64,000 bases of DNA from Moorena producens 3L (GTDB lineage: Bacteria > Cyanobacteriota > Cyanobacteriia > Cyanobacteriales > Coleofasciculaceae). Within the stretch, counting starts at the first letter, position 1. Every line of letters starts with the position of its first letter. Location of the stretch: assembly GCF_000211815.1 (NCBI RefSeq), contig NZ_GL890946.1:27245-91244 (forward strand). Direction: 5' to 3'. The position numbers were made by a program, and so were the translations under genes. The notes under the pieces were generated by a model that was not told the DNA's origin, ran no database searches, and worked only from the letters and a program-made list of their open reading frames with translations. Shown here piece by piece: positions 26,426-35,810 of this stretch.

Positions 26426-26944
26426 CTAAAATCTTAAACCAAATCCACCTTGAACAGAGGCAGCCACGCCGCCACCCTCCCGATAGGCATCAAAAGCAAT
26501 AATCGCATTACCAAACAAAACCGTTTGGCTATTAGGAATCATAAAATCAATACCAGGTTGTATAGCAAAACTTGTCTTATCTCCTACTGGTGAGGGAGAG
26601 TGACCGCTAGCAAATACAGCCCCTGCTCCCACGTAAGCATCGGTTTGCCAGTTAAGGGGGAAATCGTAGGAAATTGTTGGCACAATAGCAGTGCCAGCAC
26701 CAATCAGGGCTTGTGTCCGGAAGGAAATGGGGATTTCTAGGAATTTGTAGCGAAACGCAATTAATCCACCAATTTGCTGACCTTCTCCATCATCATCCTT
26801 TGTAATACCAAACGTAGGACCGATTCCCACATAACTTCCGTAGGCAGCTTGAGCAAATGCTGGTTGCGACTTAATCATTAAACTAGCCAGACTCACCAGC
26901 ACTAGCGTTCCTAGTGTGGACAATAAACCAATAGCATTACCCAT
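26426..26944 (-). CDS. Outer-membrane beta-barrel-like secreted protein
   Basis: 172 residues. A signal peptide (LSTLGTLVLVSLASLMI, cleavage after AFA near residue 33) precedes alternating short strands: GSYVGIGPTFGI, IGGLIAFRYKF, FRTQALIGAGTAI, TDAYVGAGAVF and a terminal GGFGLRF ending in Phe, the usual signature of outer-membrane barrels. Probably an 8-strand-type barrel or porin-like protein; function unknown. Alone between repeats. Confidence 0.7.
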   Translation of the reverse strand: MGNAIGLLSTLGTLVLVSLASLMIKSQPAFAQAAYGSYVGIGPTFGITKDDDGEGQQIGGLIAFRYKFLEIPISFRTQALIGAGTAIVPTISYDFPLNWQTDAYVGAGAVFASGHSPSPVGDKTSFAIQPGIDFMIPNSQTVLFGNAIIAFDAYREGGGVAASVQGGFGLRF

Positions 26945-27023
26945 TTCCTCAACTCCTCAATACCTAATTCTAATGATGGCTGCTTTCTCGCTTATCTTAG
27001 CTTAATTGCTGCGGTGAAACTAA

Positions 27024-27106
27024 TATAGCAAAGGCAACAGGGAATAGGGAACAGGGAACAGAGGTAATAAAATTGAATATACCTCATAGCTATGAAAAAC
27101 GCTATA
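27024..27106. mobile_element. Family A MITE-like element, 83 bp
   Basis: Starts TATAGCAAAGG, ends CATAGCTATGAAAAACGCTATA, with GGGAACA units inside. One of several elements in the 681-base gap 26945-27625. Confidence 0.65.
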
Positions 27107-27266
27107 CAAACCTAATATACAGGTTGATGTTTGTTTTTTTTACTGTTGATAGTTAACTTGACATCAAACGCAATCAATTAAGCAATAACTATGGTGGTTA
27201 AGCGGGTTTTAAACTGAAGTCAACTCGAAGATAGTGAATCGACTCAGTAACTTTTGAATTTATGCG

Positions 27267-27318
27267 ATCGCGTAGCGGATCTTACCGAGCATCGCGTAGC
27301 GGATCTTACCGAGCATCG
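27267..27318. repeat. Two tandem 25-bp units (ATCGCGTAGCGGATCTTACC)
   Basis: The unit ATCGCGTAGCGGATCTTACC-GAGC is repeated twice in tandem, continuing into ATCGC. It contains a CGCGTAGCG palindromic core like other repeats in the window. Confidence 0.85.
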
Positions 27319-27454
27319 CTAATTTTTTCTCTTGTTAAAAACTTTAGCCTACTTGATTTTTTCCCACTTGTTTATTACCACTTGTTTCTTCCTTGTTGGG
27401 TGCATCTCCTAAAAGCTTTTTGACCCGGTGGGTGGAACGGGCATCTTGCCCGTT

Positions 27455-27612
27455 ACTGATAGCTGATAGCTGATAGCTTACCCCGACTCCCGATTCCCTA
27501 CTCCCGATTCCCTACTCCCTACTCCCTACTCCCTACTCCCTACTCCCTACTCCCGATTCCCGATTCCCGACTCCCGATTCCCGATTCCCGATTCCCTGTT
27601 CCCTGTTCCCTA
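27455..27612. repeat. GCTGATA and CTCCCTA/ATTCCCG minisatellites
   Basis: Three CTGATAG units end in GCTTAC (27475-27480), followed by about 18 units of CTCCCTA, ATTCCCG and CTGTTCC up to the 27626 stop codon. Confidence 0.9.
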
Positions 27613-27625
27613 CTCTAAAAGAGTG

Positions 27626-29845
27626 TCACAAACATCGAGGATGAAGTCCACCATAGGTACAAATATATCGAAGTTGCTGCTCATCTAAATTTTTAACATT
27701 AGCAAAATCAACCCCCTTGATCCGGGCTAAATTCGATTTAGGTGGAGGCAAAGTAATAAATTGATTAGCCTTAGTCTGTTTAGCCATAGCAAAGGTAACT
27801 CCCTTAAAATCTGCTCCAGCTAAATTAGCCCCTCGCAAATCCGCAGCACTGAGATTAGCGTAACGTAGCTTAGCATTGTACAGCTTAGCATTGCGTAAAT
27901 TAGCCCCTACCAATTGGGTTGAATTGAAATCAACATTTTTGAGATTAGCATTACTCAAATTTGCCCTAGAAAGATTCGCTCCTTGCCAGCTTGATTGACT
28001 TAAATCAGCAGAAGAGAAATCACTCCTCACAGCACTAACTTTGCCCAAACGAGCACCATGGAGACTAGAGAGACTGAATTTTGCTTCCCCCAAATTGGCT
28101 CCTGTCAGGCTAGCATTTTCTAAGATAGCTCTACGGAAATCAGCATTAATCAACTGGGCACTGCTGAGATTGGCACCGATCAGGCTGCTGTTATAAAATC
28201 TAGCTCGGTTCAGGGTTGCCCCGATTAAATTGGTGCGATTCATCAAGACATTATCGAGAATAGCACCAGTGAGGTTAACTGCCCTCAGATCAGCTCCGCT
28301 GAAGTCGCTGACCCAATCATCAAAAGTGCCAAAATGTTGATCCTCACCAGGGCCATAGAAGCGACTACCCTGCAAATTAGCACCGGACAAATTAGCGTAG
28401 CGGAAATTAATGCCCGACAAATTCAGGTTGTCCAGAATTGGATTAAAATAGCCATAACCCTGATTAACCTTACTGAGGTTAATATAGCTCAGGTTAGCAT
28501 TATGCACTTGACCGTCGTAGATAGTCAGAATTTTCGAGATAGCTTGCTTAGTTGCTCGGTGCCGCACCGCTAGCACTCCCCCAACCCCTGGTTTACCTTC
28601 CCTGGTTAGGGTTTTCTGGTCGTTTGCCAAAGATTGATTCAATATTCGTAGATGGGGAAGGGGTTGAACACCTTTACTGACCAAAGTTTGTTGGAGGGTA
28701 TCAATCAAGCTAGGGGTATTTTCCTGACCCAGCAAATCCACCAGAAACGGTACAGCACGATGGTCGTCTATCCTACCTAGAGCCAGAATTGATCCCAAAC
28801 GTTTTTCTTGAGCAGTGCTATCAGTAGAGCTTAATTGTTTCACTAAGGTCAGAAAGACCTCATTTTTCTGCTGATTGAACGCTCGCCAATTGGCCTGACT
28901 TTGAATATAGATTTGGGTTCCCACAAACGTGCCCAGTACAGAACCCATCCCGCCAAAGGTAACAATTAGCAGAGTAAGACCGGGATGTCGGCGCATCCAC
29001 AACCAAAGATTGGGGGAGTGCTGTTGCGATAATGAGATCAGGGTAATGGGATTAACTGTTGCGCTACGGTAACCCGAGGTAGCTTCCTGGTGATTAGACC
29101 ATTGCCCATCAGTTTCCTCCTCTAGCTCAACCTCTTCATACTCGGGTGTTGGGGAGGATTCAAAACTTGACCAGTACGGTAAGAGCAACCGAGAGGAATC
29201 CGAGACATAAGTTCCGGCTATGTAGTCGTGGAGGCTGCGATGTTGAGGATTTAATACAGAACAAAAACTCTCTGCCAATAGCATCAATCCTGCCAATCCC
29301 AACAAAATTAACAAGTCAGGAAACGCTCCAGTGTAGCGCCAGAGTAAATAAGCACTTCCGAGTGGTAATCCCCAGCGTCCCACTGCCTCACGCCACACCG
29401 CACCGATCAAACCAGGGGGTTTTCCCGAAGCGGTAACCACTCGCACTCCAAACCAACCTTTGGGAGTAGTTTGACCAGTTTTTCCCAGCAGATAAAGTTG
29501 CCATAGGGTTACTCCTACTGGCATCACTAACGAAGCACACCAAAAAAAATTGGTCAGGGGAGTGACTCGCTTGGTTAGTTGTAGGCGGGGGTAAGCTAGA
29601 GTTTTTGCGATCGCATTCTGGGTTGCCCCCAAAACTGGGTTAAGGGGAACCGGTTCTGCCTTCGAGTATTTTTCTGCATACAAACCAATCCCGTAAGGGA
29701 GCAATGCACTAGTAGTTACCAGCGATACTTCCAAAAGCGCTGCCACGCAACGCCTAGTCACCAGTGGCAGAACCAAGTTCAGTCGCAGCGGAAAATACCA
29801 GCTACCTTCTCGGTGTTGACCTGTTTTTAGAGTGGGGCTAGCCAT
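27626..29845 (-). CDS. RDD membrane domain / pentapeptide-repeat protein
   Basis: 739 residues. The N-terminal 230 residues form an RDD-type membrane domain: LVTRRCVAALLEVSLV and later NPQHRSLHDYIAGTYV, with four or five spans. A linker with an acidic patch (EYEEVELEEETD) leads to another span near 290-315. A short HEAT-like part (LGSILALGRIDDHRAVPFLV, about 349-370) comes next. The C-terminal half (about 460-720) consists of pentapeptide repeats A(N/D)LxX such as ANLSGANLQGS, which fold into a right-handed beta-helix. Likely a membrane-anchored scaffold; function unknown. The TGA/TAG region is followed at once by minisatellite DNA. Confidence 0.88.
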   Translation of the reverse strand: MASPTLKTGQHREGSWYFPLRLNLVLPLVTRRCVAALLEVSLVTTSALLPYGIGLYAEKYSKAEPVPLNPVLGATQNAIAKTLAYPRLQLTKRVTPLTNFFWCASLVMPVGVTLWQLYLLGKTGQTTPKGWFGVRVVTASGKPPGLIGAVWREAVGRWGLPLGSAYLLWRYTGAFPDLLILLGLAGLMLLAESFCSVLNPQHRSLHDYIAGTYVSDSSRLLLPYWSSFESSPTPEYEEVELEEETDGQWSNHQEATSGYRSATVNPITLISLSQQHSPNLWLWMRRHPGLTLLIVTFGGMGSVLGTFVGTQIYIQSQANWRAFNQQKNEVFLTLVKQLSSTDSTAQEKRLGSILALGRIDDHRAVPFLVDLLGQENTPSLIDTLQQTLVSKGVQPLPHLRILNQSLANDQKTLTREGKPGVGGVLAVRHRATKQAISKILTIYDGQVHNANLSYINLSKVNQGYGYFNPILDNLNLSGINFRYANLSGANLQGSRFYGPGEDQHFGTFDDWVSDFSGADLRAVNLTGAILDNVLMNRTNLIGATLNRARFYNSSLIGANLSSAQLINADFRRAILENASLTGANLGEAKFSLSSLHGARLGKVSAVRSDFSSADLSQSSWQGANLSRANLSNANLKNVDFNSTQLVGANLRNAKLYNAKLRYANLSAADLRGANLAGADFKGVTFAMAKQTKANQFITLPPPKSNLARIKGVDFANVKNLDEQQLRYICTYGGLHPRCL

Positions 29846-30112
29846 ATTTAATACTCAGGCTGCGATTTTTGGCTTTTTAATGACTGTGAACACTGATTTC
29901 AAGGATCAGTAAGCAAATAAGGGCGAGATTATCGCAGATTTTGCTTCATACCATTTTTTGGGGCAAACACCTGATGACTATATATAAGTACGTCCAGACT
30001 CAACCGGTTGAATACCGGCGAGAGCACTGATCCGCTATGAAATCAGCCTCATTATTATATAGCAGTTTTCAATTGGGTGAGGTACCCCGCCCTTGGGGTT
30101 AATGGGACTAGA

Positions 30113-30307
30113 GTAAGCATATGCGCTACGCGCAAGCTACTTGAGGTGCCGTCAGCCGTCAGCCGTCAGCCGTCAGCCTTTGACTGATAACTGATAGCTG
30201 ATAGCTGATAACTGATAGCTTATAGCTTATAGCTTATAGCTGATAACTGATAGCTGATAGCTGATAGCTGATAGCTGATAGCTGATAACTGATAGCTGAT
30301 AGCTTAC
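30113..30307. mobile_element. Family B-like element, no target duplication seen
   Basis: Starts GTAAGCATATGCGC (as at 21991) and ends GATAGCTTAC. Inside are GTCAGCC and GCTGATA 7-mers. Flanks (ACTAGA / CCGAAA) do not match, so it may be a recombined copy. A family A-like end (TGGGTGAGGTAC) lies upstream at about 30074-30085. The remaining gap 29846-30112 shows no gene. Confidence 0.65.
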
Positions 30308-30389
30308 CCGAAACAAATTTAATTCTAGATAGTCAAGTAATCTAGGACAAGTGTATTAGTAATAGATCACAAGACTTTAGGGGATGACA

Positions 30390-30815
30390 ATGACTAAACT
30401 ATTCCCACAGTGGATGATTGTTCCGATCACCATAGCTGTAAGCTTAAGTAGCGCTGGTGTCGCCAACGCCGAAACCATCAACCTTGAGCCTGGATTCCAG
30501 CCTGATCCCATCGTAGTTACTGGAAACTCTGGAGGATCAAATAAGAGCCAATGCGGTATGATTAGTACCCAGCCCAATCATGTCATTAATTTGAACCAAG
30601 ATTTTACCTACTTGCGCTTCAACCTAGAAAGCCAAGGCCAGCCCACTCTATTAATTCAGGAGCCAAATGGTACCTCATGTACACAGGCCGATAATTTATC
30701 TGGGGGGAATATTGTTAAAATCGGGTATTGGGAGCAAGGCAGCTACTCATTCTACGTCGGCGATCGCAATGGTGAACAGCATCCTTATACTTTATCGATC
30801 ACTAAAACTCCCTAG
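30390..30815 (+). CDS. Small secreted protein, unknown function
   Basis: 141 residues from ATG 30390, with AGGGG at 30379-30383 as ribosome-binding site; an ATG at 30384 is too close to it. A signal peptide (WMIVPITIAVSLSSAGVANA) is followed by a mature domain of about 115 residues with two Cys (KSQCGM, GTSCTQ) and strand-rich text (FTYLRFNLESQGQPTLLIQE, YSFYVGDRN). It looks like a small periplasmic or extracellular beta-sandwich. No family is recognised with confidence. Confidence 0.7.
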   Translation: MTKLFPQWMIVPITIAVSLSSAGVANAETINLEPGFQPDPIVVTGNSGGSNKSQCGMISTQPNHVINLNQDFTYLRFNLESQGQPTLLIQEPNGTSCTQADNLSGGNIVKIGYWEQGSYSFYVGDRNGEQHPYTLSITKTP

Positions 30816-30930
30816 TACCAGGGTGCAGAACTCAAAGTTCAACACTCAATAATTATTGTAGGCAAGCCTTTTGGGTGCAAGCCTTTTCCCTGACAACTGC
30901 AGCGAAGTCTATGGGTGATTAGCGATTACT

Positions 30931-31311
30931 CTAATCTTCAATCTGCTGAACCGATATCTCAACCGCTTCCACATCAATCGTACCTGGAGCTGCTAAGCGG
31001 TTAAAATGTCCGTGTTCTATCTTCAAAACTTCCCCGCAACTGGGGCACTGACACTGGGTATTGTTAAACCCAGTCAACTCATAGGCACAGACTGGACATT
31101 TATCTTCCACTAGATTACGTCTGAGCCACCAGCGAACTCCAAACCAGGCAATCACTGGTGAGATGATTAAAAAAGCAATTAAAATCAAAAAACCATTGAC
31201 TACCCATCCCAAGCCAACTGTGCCTAGCAAGAAACAAGTTAAGAAGAACGCTAGCCAACAGCCCATACCTGACAGGTTGAACTGAAACTGTCTCGGGGTA
31301 TTTTGATTCAC
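30931..31311 (-). CDS. Membrane protein with C-terminal zinc ribbon
   Basis: 126 residues, GTG start at 31311. Two membrane spans (about 17-35 and 38-58) are followed by a cytoplasmic zinc-ribbon: CPVC...CQCPSCG, residues about 73-92, with two CxxC knuckles. The tail (VEAVEISVQQIED) is acidic. Function unknown; similar small proteins are common in cyanobacteria. Confidence 0.7.
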   Translation of the reverse strand: MNQNTPRQFQFNLSGMGCWLAFFLTCFLLGTVGLGWVVNGFLILIAFLIISPVIAWFGVRWWLRRNLVEDKCPVCAYELTGFNNTQCQCPSCGEVLKIEHGHFNRLAAPGTIDVEAVEISVQQIED

Positions 31312-31428
31312 TGTTTTCTTTTAACAATAACAAATATGATCGGGTAGTTATATCCTAGTTCAGATTCGTCTTAACTTGAATAGAAATTACCCCTCGCTGC
31401 TTATGCTCCGCAAGGGGCGACTCAATTT

Positions 31429-32574
31429 TTACGCAGTATCGAGTAACTCTTTTAACTGCTTTGTCAGAGCCTCTTTACTAAATAACCCTAGGGATTGTTC
31501 TCGTAACCACTGACCATCACAGCGCTGATCCTCTCCCTTGAGAATTTCAATACAAGCCGCAGCCACTGCATCGGGGTCTCGATAGGGAACTTGCCAACCA
31601 AGCTGACCATCTTGCAAAGGATCAGCAGAACCATCAGAATCCCCAGAAAGGACAGGTTTACCACAAGCCATGGCCTCTAGGTATACAATCCCAAAGCCTT
31701 CTTGGGAGGGCATGACGTAGGCATCAGCCACTCGGTAATGTTCCACTAATTCTGGTGTAGGGACAAAACCAGCAAAGACCACCCGATCCCCAACACCCAA
31801 ATCTTTGGCTAGCTGCGCCAGTCTCGGTTGATCATCACCACGACCAATAACTAGATATTTAACCTCTGGAAAGATTTTAGCGATCGCAGGAAGTGCTTGA
31901 ATGGTAACATCAACTCCTTTATAAATATCCCCAGACCACAGACGAGCGACAGTCATCAACACCTTAGCACCAGTCAGACCATACTTTTCGATTAAGGCTG
32001 GTGATTTCAGACCAGGAGTAAACCTATTGCCATCAACAGCACAAGGCAACATCTTTACCTTTTCAGGATTTAGGTTATTGGCAGCACAAGCGCGATCGCG
32101 ACTGTAACGACTGATTGTCCAAATTGCTGCTGCCCGGTCTAGGGCATTACGTTCTTTCAGGGGTAAGAGTTCCCAAACCTCCTTGCCATAAGTCAAAACT
32201 GTATAGGGAATCCCCAAACTATTGCACAACAGCTGAGTCAGGGGAGCGAGTTTGATATGACCGCAGAAAACGTGCTTGGGACGTTTTTGCCATAAATAAA
32301 AACCTAGCGCTATTGTTAAGCGAACACGCCCTAGCACAGGAGGCTTGGTTTTCAGGTAATGGAATCTGAGTGGGTAGACATCAAAGAGATTGTCACAACC
32401 TCGGCCATCTCGCAGCAAAAATACTTCAGCCCTAGAACTGGTAACAGTCTTAGCAGCAACAGACAAATATGCCTCGAAAATATCTTTGACGTAGGATTGG
32501 ATGCCCCCTTCACACTCAAAAATCTCTAGGAAAATGAATACGTAGTTAGATGCGGTTTTCTGTGTATCGCTCAA
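31429..32574 (-). CDS. GT4-family glycosyltransferase
   Basis: 381 residues; the only start fitting the N-terminal fold is TTG 32574. GT-B fold: the N-terminal domain starts YVFIFLEIFECEGGIQSYV, with the glycine loop typical of GT4 enzymes, and the C-terminal domain has VLMTVARLWSGDIYKGVDV, YLVIGRGDDQPRLAQLA, VVFAGFVPTPELVEHY and the nucleotide-sugar E-x7-E motif EGFGIVYLEAMACGKPV. It transfers a sugar from an NDP-sugar, probably in polysaccharide or glycolipid synthesis; donor and acceptor unknown. No other glycan genes are adjacent. Confidence 0.9.
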   Translation of the reverse strand: MSDTQKTASNYVFIFLEIFECEGGIQSYVKDIFEAYLSVAAKTVTSSRAEVFLLRDGRGCDNLFDVYPLRFHYLKTKPPVLGRVRLTIALGFYLWQKRPKHVFCGHIKLAPLTQLLCNSLGIPYTVLTYGKEVWELLPLKERNALDRAAAIWTISRYSRDRACAANNLNPEKVKMLPCAVDGNRFTPGLKSPALIEKYGLTGAKVLMTVARLWSGDIYKGVDVTIQALPAIAKIFPEVKYLVIGRGDDQPRLAQLAKDLGVGDRVVFAGFVPTPELVEHYRVADAYVMPSQEGFGIVYLEAMACGKPVLSGDSDGSADPLQDGQLGWQVPYRDPDAVAAACIEILKGEDQRCDGQWLREQSLGLFSKEALTKQLKELLDTA

Positions 32575-32707
32575 ATTCGTTAGTTTTGAATTCGATTCAC
32601 CTATCTTAGCCTCGAACTATTTCTAATAGCATTAGGGATATTAGGGAAAAACAACCAAGAACTTGTAGCCATGGCAGATACGCTTAAGATCCTACATTCC
32701 GCAGGCT

Positions 32708-32845
32708 GGTTGACTGACTTTAGATCATGGCGTAGGTTGGGTTGAGGCAACGAAACCCAAGACCAGTGAGGTTTTCATTGGGTTACCCTATGGCTAAGCG
32801 CTCCCTACGGGATAATCAGCATTTCAAGGGTCTTGTCAGTCAATC
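32708..32845. mobile_element. 138-bp MITE-like element, copy 2
   Basis: Starts GGTTGACTGAC, ends GTCAGTCAATC. Same length as the copy at 7587-7724, with conserved ends and a diverged centre. Located between the glycosyltransferase and the intron. Confidence 0.75.
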
Positions 32846-32881
32846 AGGGTTTCTATGTCTTCCCACCCCTGAGCACCTCCG

Positions 32882-33055
32882 ATGGTGGCGCTCCAGCGCA
32901 ATCATCACAATGCTCACAAATGGATGAAGTACTCCTTTGTTCCCTCACGGATCAGCCAGGTTCTCAAACTGATGGGTCAGAAGCTAGCTGAATCTGTTCA
33001 CAATCGGTTGCAGGCAGCAGTGGCAAGGATTGGCGACTGGTTGCAGTTAAGTTAG
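32882..33055 (+). pseudogene. Short ORF, possible gene remnant
   Basis: 57 residues from ATG 32882 (MVALQRNHHNAHKWMK ... RIGDWLQLS). It has an ordinary, protein-like composition but no recognised family, and a stop lies just upstream in frame. It sits just 3' of the intron end and could be a leftover of a gene disrupted there. Confidence 0.25.
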
Positions 33056-33120
33056 TGGGGGTATCGAAGCCAAAAACCATTGGAAATTTTGAGATGACAT
33101 CATCGGGTAAATCTGCGGGA

Positions 33121-35031
33121 TTACTCCCGCTTCGTCCCCAAGGCACCGTGCGAGCGAGTCTCCAAGCACACGGCGCGCCCAACTTCTTTAGAACACGTTT
33201 TCTTTTGCGACTTACTTTTCCTTGAATCCGGGTTTGTACCTTTTGGCTTTTGTCCCTTCTTCTTGGAGGGTTTTTTTAATCCCATTTTTAGCATTTGTTG
33301 TATTTCGGGATTTGTCGCACCCAGGGCATGGATTGAGTGATGGCAGTCATTGTGTAAGTATATTAAATTGTCATACTTATCTGTGCCGCCATCCTTTTTT
33401 GGTGTTATGTGATGTAGATGCACATTATCATACCTTCCAAGGGTTTGATTACAGACAGGACATATGTAGTTCTGTCTGTTTGCTATTTTGTTTTTTCCGT
33501 TGGATAGTCTATTTCTTGCGGTCTTTTGTTTCTGTTTATTTTCCCTCTTTTCCCAGTATTCTTTGAGTTCTGGGTCGTCCGGGCTATGAGTATGTGTGAC
33601 CTGGGTGTGTCTTTCGATATTGACCCATGCAAGCTTAGTCAGATAAACTTTCCTTTCTCCAAATACCCATTTATCGTCTCTTCCGGGACATAATTTACCG
33701 AAATACTTCTTGTACAACCATTCCCGGGATTTTTGATGCTTTCTTAATCCCCATCTTGTTAACTTCCAGAATATGTAGCTGTCAATCTTATTGAATATTT
33801 CTGAAGATACTGCTCCGCTGTGGTAATTTCCCCACCCTCTTATAATCGGGTTGAGTCTTTTGATTACCACTTCCTGTGGAGCTGATCGTACCTTCTTGAA
33901 TTCCTCTTTAAGTTTGGTTTTAAATTTCGCTACATTCTTATCTGAAGGTTTAATGATGGTTATATACCCTGATTTTCTTGTACTGGTATTATGTTTCCTG
34001 AAGTTCCACCCCAGAAAATCAAATCCGGTGGTCAAGTGGGATATTCTAGTTTTTTCGAAGGATAATGTTAGTCCTTTTTTGGATAACCACTCTTCAGCGA
34101 TTTTCAATGCATTCACCGCATCTTCTTTGCTTTCGGTGAGGATTACAAAGTCATCGGCAAAGCGGACGTAAGTCCTTGGTGTCCTATTTTTCCAATTTCC
34201 GCCGTTTTTGGCTTTCTTGTCTTTACACCAGTAGTATTTAATACCTAGTTCCTTTTCTAATCCATGGAGAGCTATGTTGGCGTATAGTGGACTGATTATC
34301 CCACCTTGTGGTGTTCCTTGTTCGGTATCGTAGAATGTCCCTTTGTGGATGTATCCTGCTTTGAGCCATTCTTTTATGAGTTTGGTTGCTGGAAAGCTAC
34401 CGATTGCTTCCAATAGTGGTTCATGTGCAATATTATCGAAGCATCCTGAGATGTCCGCGTCTACTACCCACCATTTTTTATTATTCTCTCCTTTGATGTT
34501 TAGGAATATCCTCTGTCTGGCGTCATGGGTACTTCTTCCAGGTCTGAACCCGTATGATACTGGTTCAAACATTGCTTCCCATGATGGCTCAAGTGCATTT
34601 TTGACTATACCTTGTAGGCATCTGTCGGTTATGCAAGGAATCCCTAATGGCCTTTTCTTTCCATTGGATTTTGGGATGTAGATGCGTTTGGTTGGTATTG
34701 GCTTCCATGTCTTATATGTGGTGAGGGAATCGACCATTAGACCTCTTTCCGCAGGGTTTAATTTTTTCTTTCCGTCTATCCCTGCTGTTTTTTTACCACT
34801 ATTTACTTGGGTTGCTTGTTTGACTGATATCAGGATATTGGAATAGCTACGGAGAGCTAGTCTTTGTAGTTTGTTGACCTTTTTCCAATTACCCTCACGT
34901 GTCGCTCTGAAAATTCTACGTCTAAGTTTCCTGACCGTCCTGTAGGCACGTTTCCAATTGATAGCGTGCCAGTCAGTGGTTTGTTTAGTTACGATACCGT
35001 TCCCGTAAGGTTGCGGTTCTATCTTTTCCAT
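33121..35031 (-). CDS. ltrA: Group II intron reverse transcriptase/maturase with HNH nuclease
   Basis: 636 residues from ATG 35031. Domains: RT fingers-palm (about 60-370) with GIDG, the active-site YVRFADDFVIL and GFDFLGWNFRKH; maturase domain X (about 385-460; RLNPIIRGWGNYHSG); and a C-terminal HNH endonuclease (about 545-590) with CPVC, LHHITPKKDGG and HNDCHHSIH. It assists splicing of its host intron and cuts target DNA for retrohoming. All key residues visible are kept. Unusually, the frame continues through the domain V-like region to a TAA at 33121, so the last 20 or so residues are encoded by ribozyme sequence. Confidence 0.93.
   Translation of the reverse strand: MEKIEPQPYGNGIVTKQTTDWHAINWKRAYRTVRKLRRRIFRATREGNWKKVNKLQRLALRSYSNILISVKQATQVNSGKKTAGIDGKKKLNPAERGLMVDSLTTYKTWKPIPTKRIYIPKSNGKKRPLGIPCITDRCLQGIVKNALEPSWEAMFEPVSYGFRPGRSTHDARQRIFLNIKGENNKKWWVVDADISGCFDNIAHEPLLEAIGSFPATKLIKEWLKAGYIHKGTFYDTEQGTPQGGIISPLYANIALHGLEKELGIKYYWCKDKKAKNGGNWKNRTPRTYVRFADDFVILTESKEDAVNALKIAEEWLSKKGLTLSFEKTRISHLTTGFDFLGWNFRKHNTSTRKSGYITIIKPSDKNVAKFKTKLKEEFKKVRSAPQEVVIKRLNPIIRGWGNYHSGAVSSEIFNKIDSYIFWKLTRWGLRKHQKSREWLYKKYFGKLCPGRDDKWVFGERKVYLTKLAWVNIERHTQVTHTHSPDDPELKEYWEKRENKQKQKTARNRLSNGKNKIANRQNYICPVCNQTLGRYDNVHLHHITPKKDGGTDKYDNLIYLHNDCHHSIHALGATNPEIQQMLKMGLKKPSKKKGQKPKGTNPDSRKSKSQKKTCSKEVGRAVCLETRSHGALGTKRE
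33143..33176 (-). ncRNA. Domain V-like hairpin of the group II intron
   Basis: 34 nt; the lower helix GCGCCGTG / CGGTGC and GAGA-type loop are recognisable. The upper helix (GCTTG / CTCGC) has two mismatches compared with a normal domain V, and the triad reads CGC rather than AGC. Splicing competence is uncertain. Confidence 0.5.
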
Positions 35032-35810
35032 ATACAATTAAGGTACTTACGTATTATTTCCCTAGCTCGAAGTCAGTTCTGAAATTCAGCACTCTTTCAA
35101 GTTAAGGGATTTCCCTCTATCCAACCAGTTATATACTTTCGTATTTTCCTGTTGCCTTTCGGCTGTTGGCTTTTGCTTGGTTCAGTCTTCTACCGGGCTG
35201 AGAGTTATACCTCCTCTTACGATTTGGCTACCTACATCAATCGACCTAGATCTAGGACTCAACCTCGGCTTACCTGTTGACACACTAAGAAGTTACGAAT
35301 CTGAGGTTGCCGCCTATACACCGAGTCCAAAGTGGGATTCGATTGCCCCTTTAACGCGAGGCTAATCCAGGAGCTTACACCTTCCATTGCCGCTTTATCG
35401 GAAAGTGTCTATCGTAACGATGCCTTGTAGTGGCGATTCATCACTTTTCAACCAAATGATTCTTTTCCTAACCCAACAACATCTTCTCCACGGCATGTAA
35501 AGATTTGTTGCGCATTCCCCTCTAGCTCTGAAACCTAGTGATTCGGGAGTGTCGTAGCCTTAGCCGCGATATCCATCTCACTACGCTCCTTCGGGTGGAA
35601 ACTAGTCTGAATCCAAGACTAGGAAAGGGTTCTAGCCTTTCACTTCCAAGAGCGCCTTTCAGTCGCCCGGTTATTTCATATTATGGGTTCATTTTTCTTG
35701 CGTTTACCCTGATACAATTCTGGCTTGATGGTGTACAATCAGGGGAAAAAGTTCAATGTTGTGTGGGCAAAAGTGAAAATTATTACAGAAGCCAGTAGCA
35801 AGAGGTTAAT

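Larger units (their letters stand above)
33103..35668 (-). mobile_element. Group II intron with maturase ORF (approximate ends)
   Basis: The maturase lies inside about 2.57 kb of ribozyme-like sequence. The 5' end is placed at 35668, where the minus strand reads GGGCGACTGAAAGGCGCTC followed by typical domain I text (GGAAGTGAAAGGCTAGAACC). The usual first bases are GTGYG, so this differs. The 3' end is placed at about 33103, after a domain V-like hairpin and a domain VI-like stem (GCGGGAGTAATCCCGC). No interrupted gene is evident in the flanks. Confidence 0.7.
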
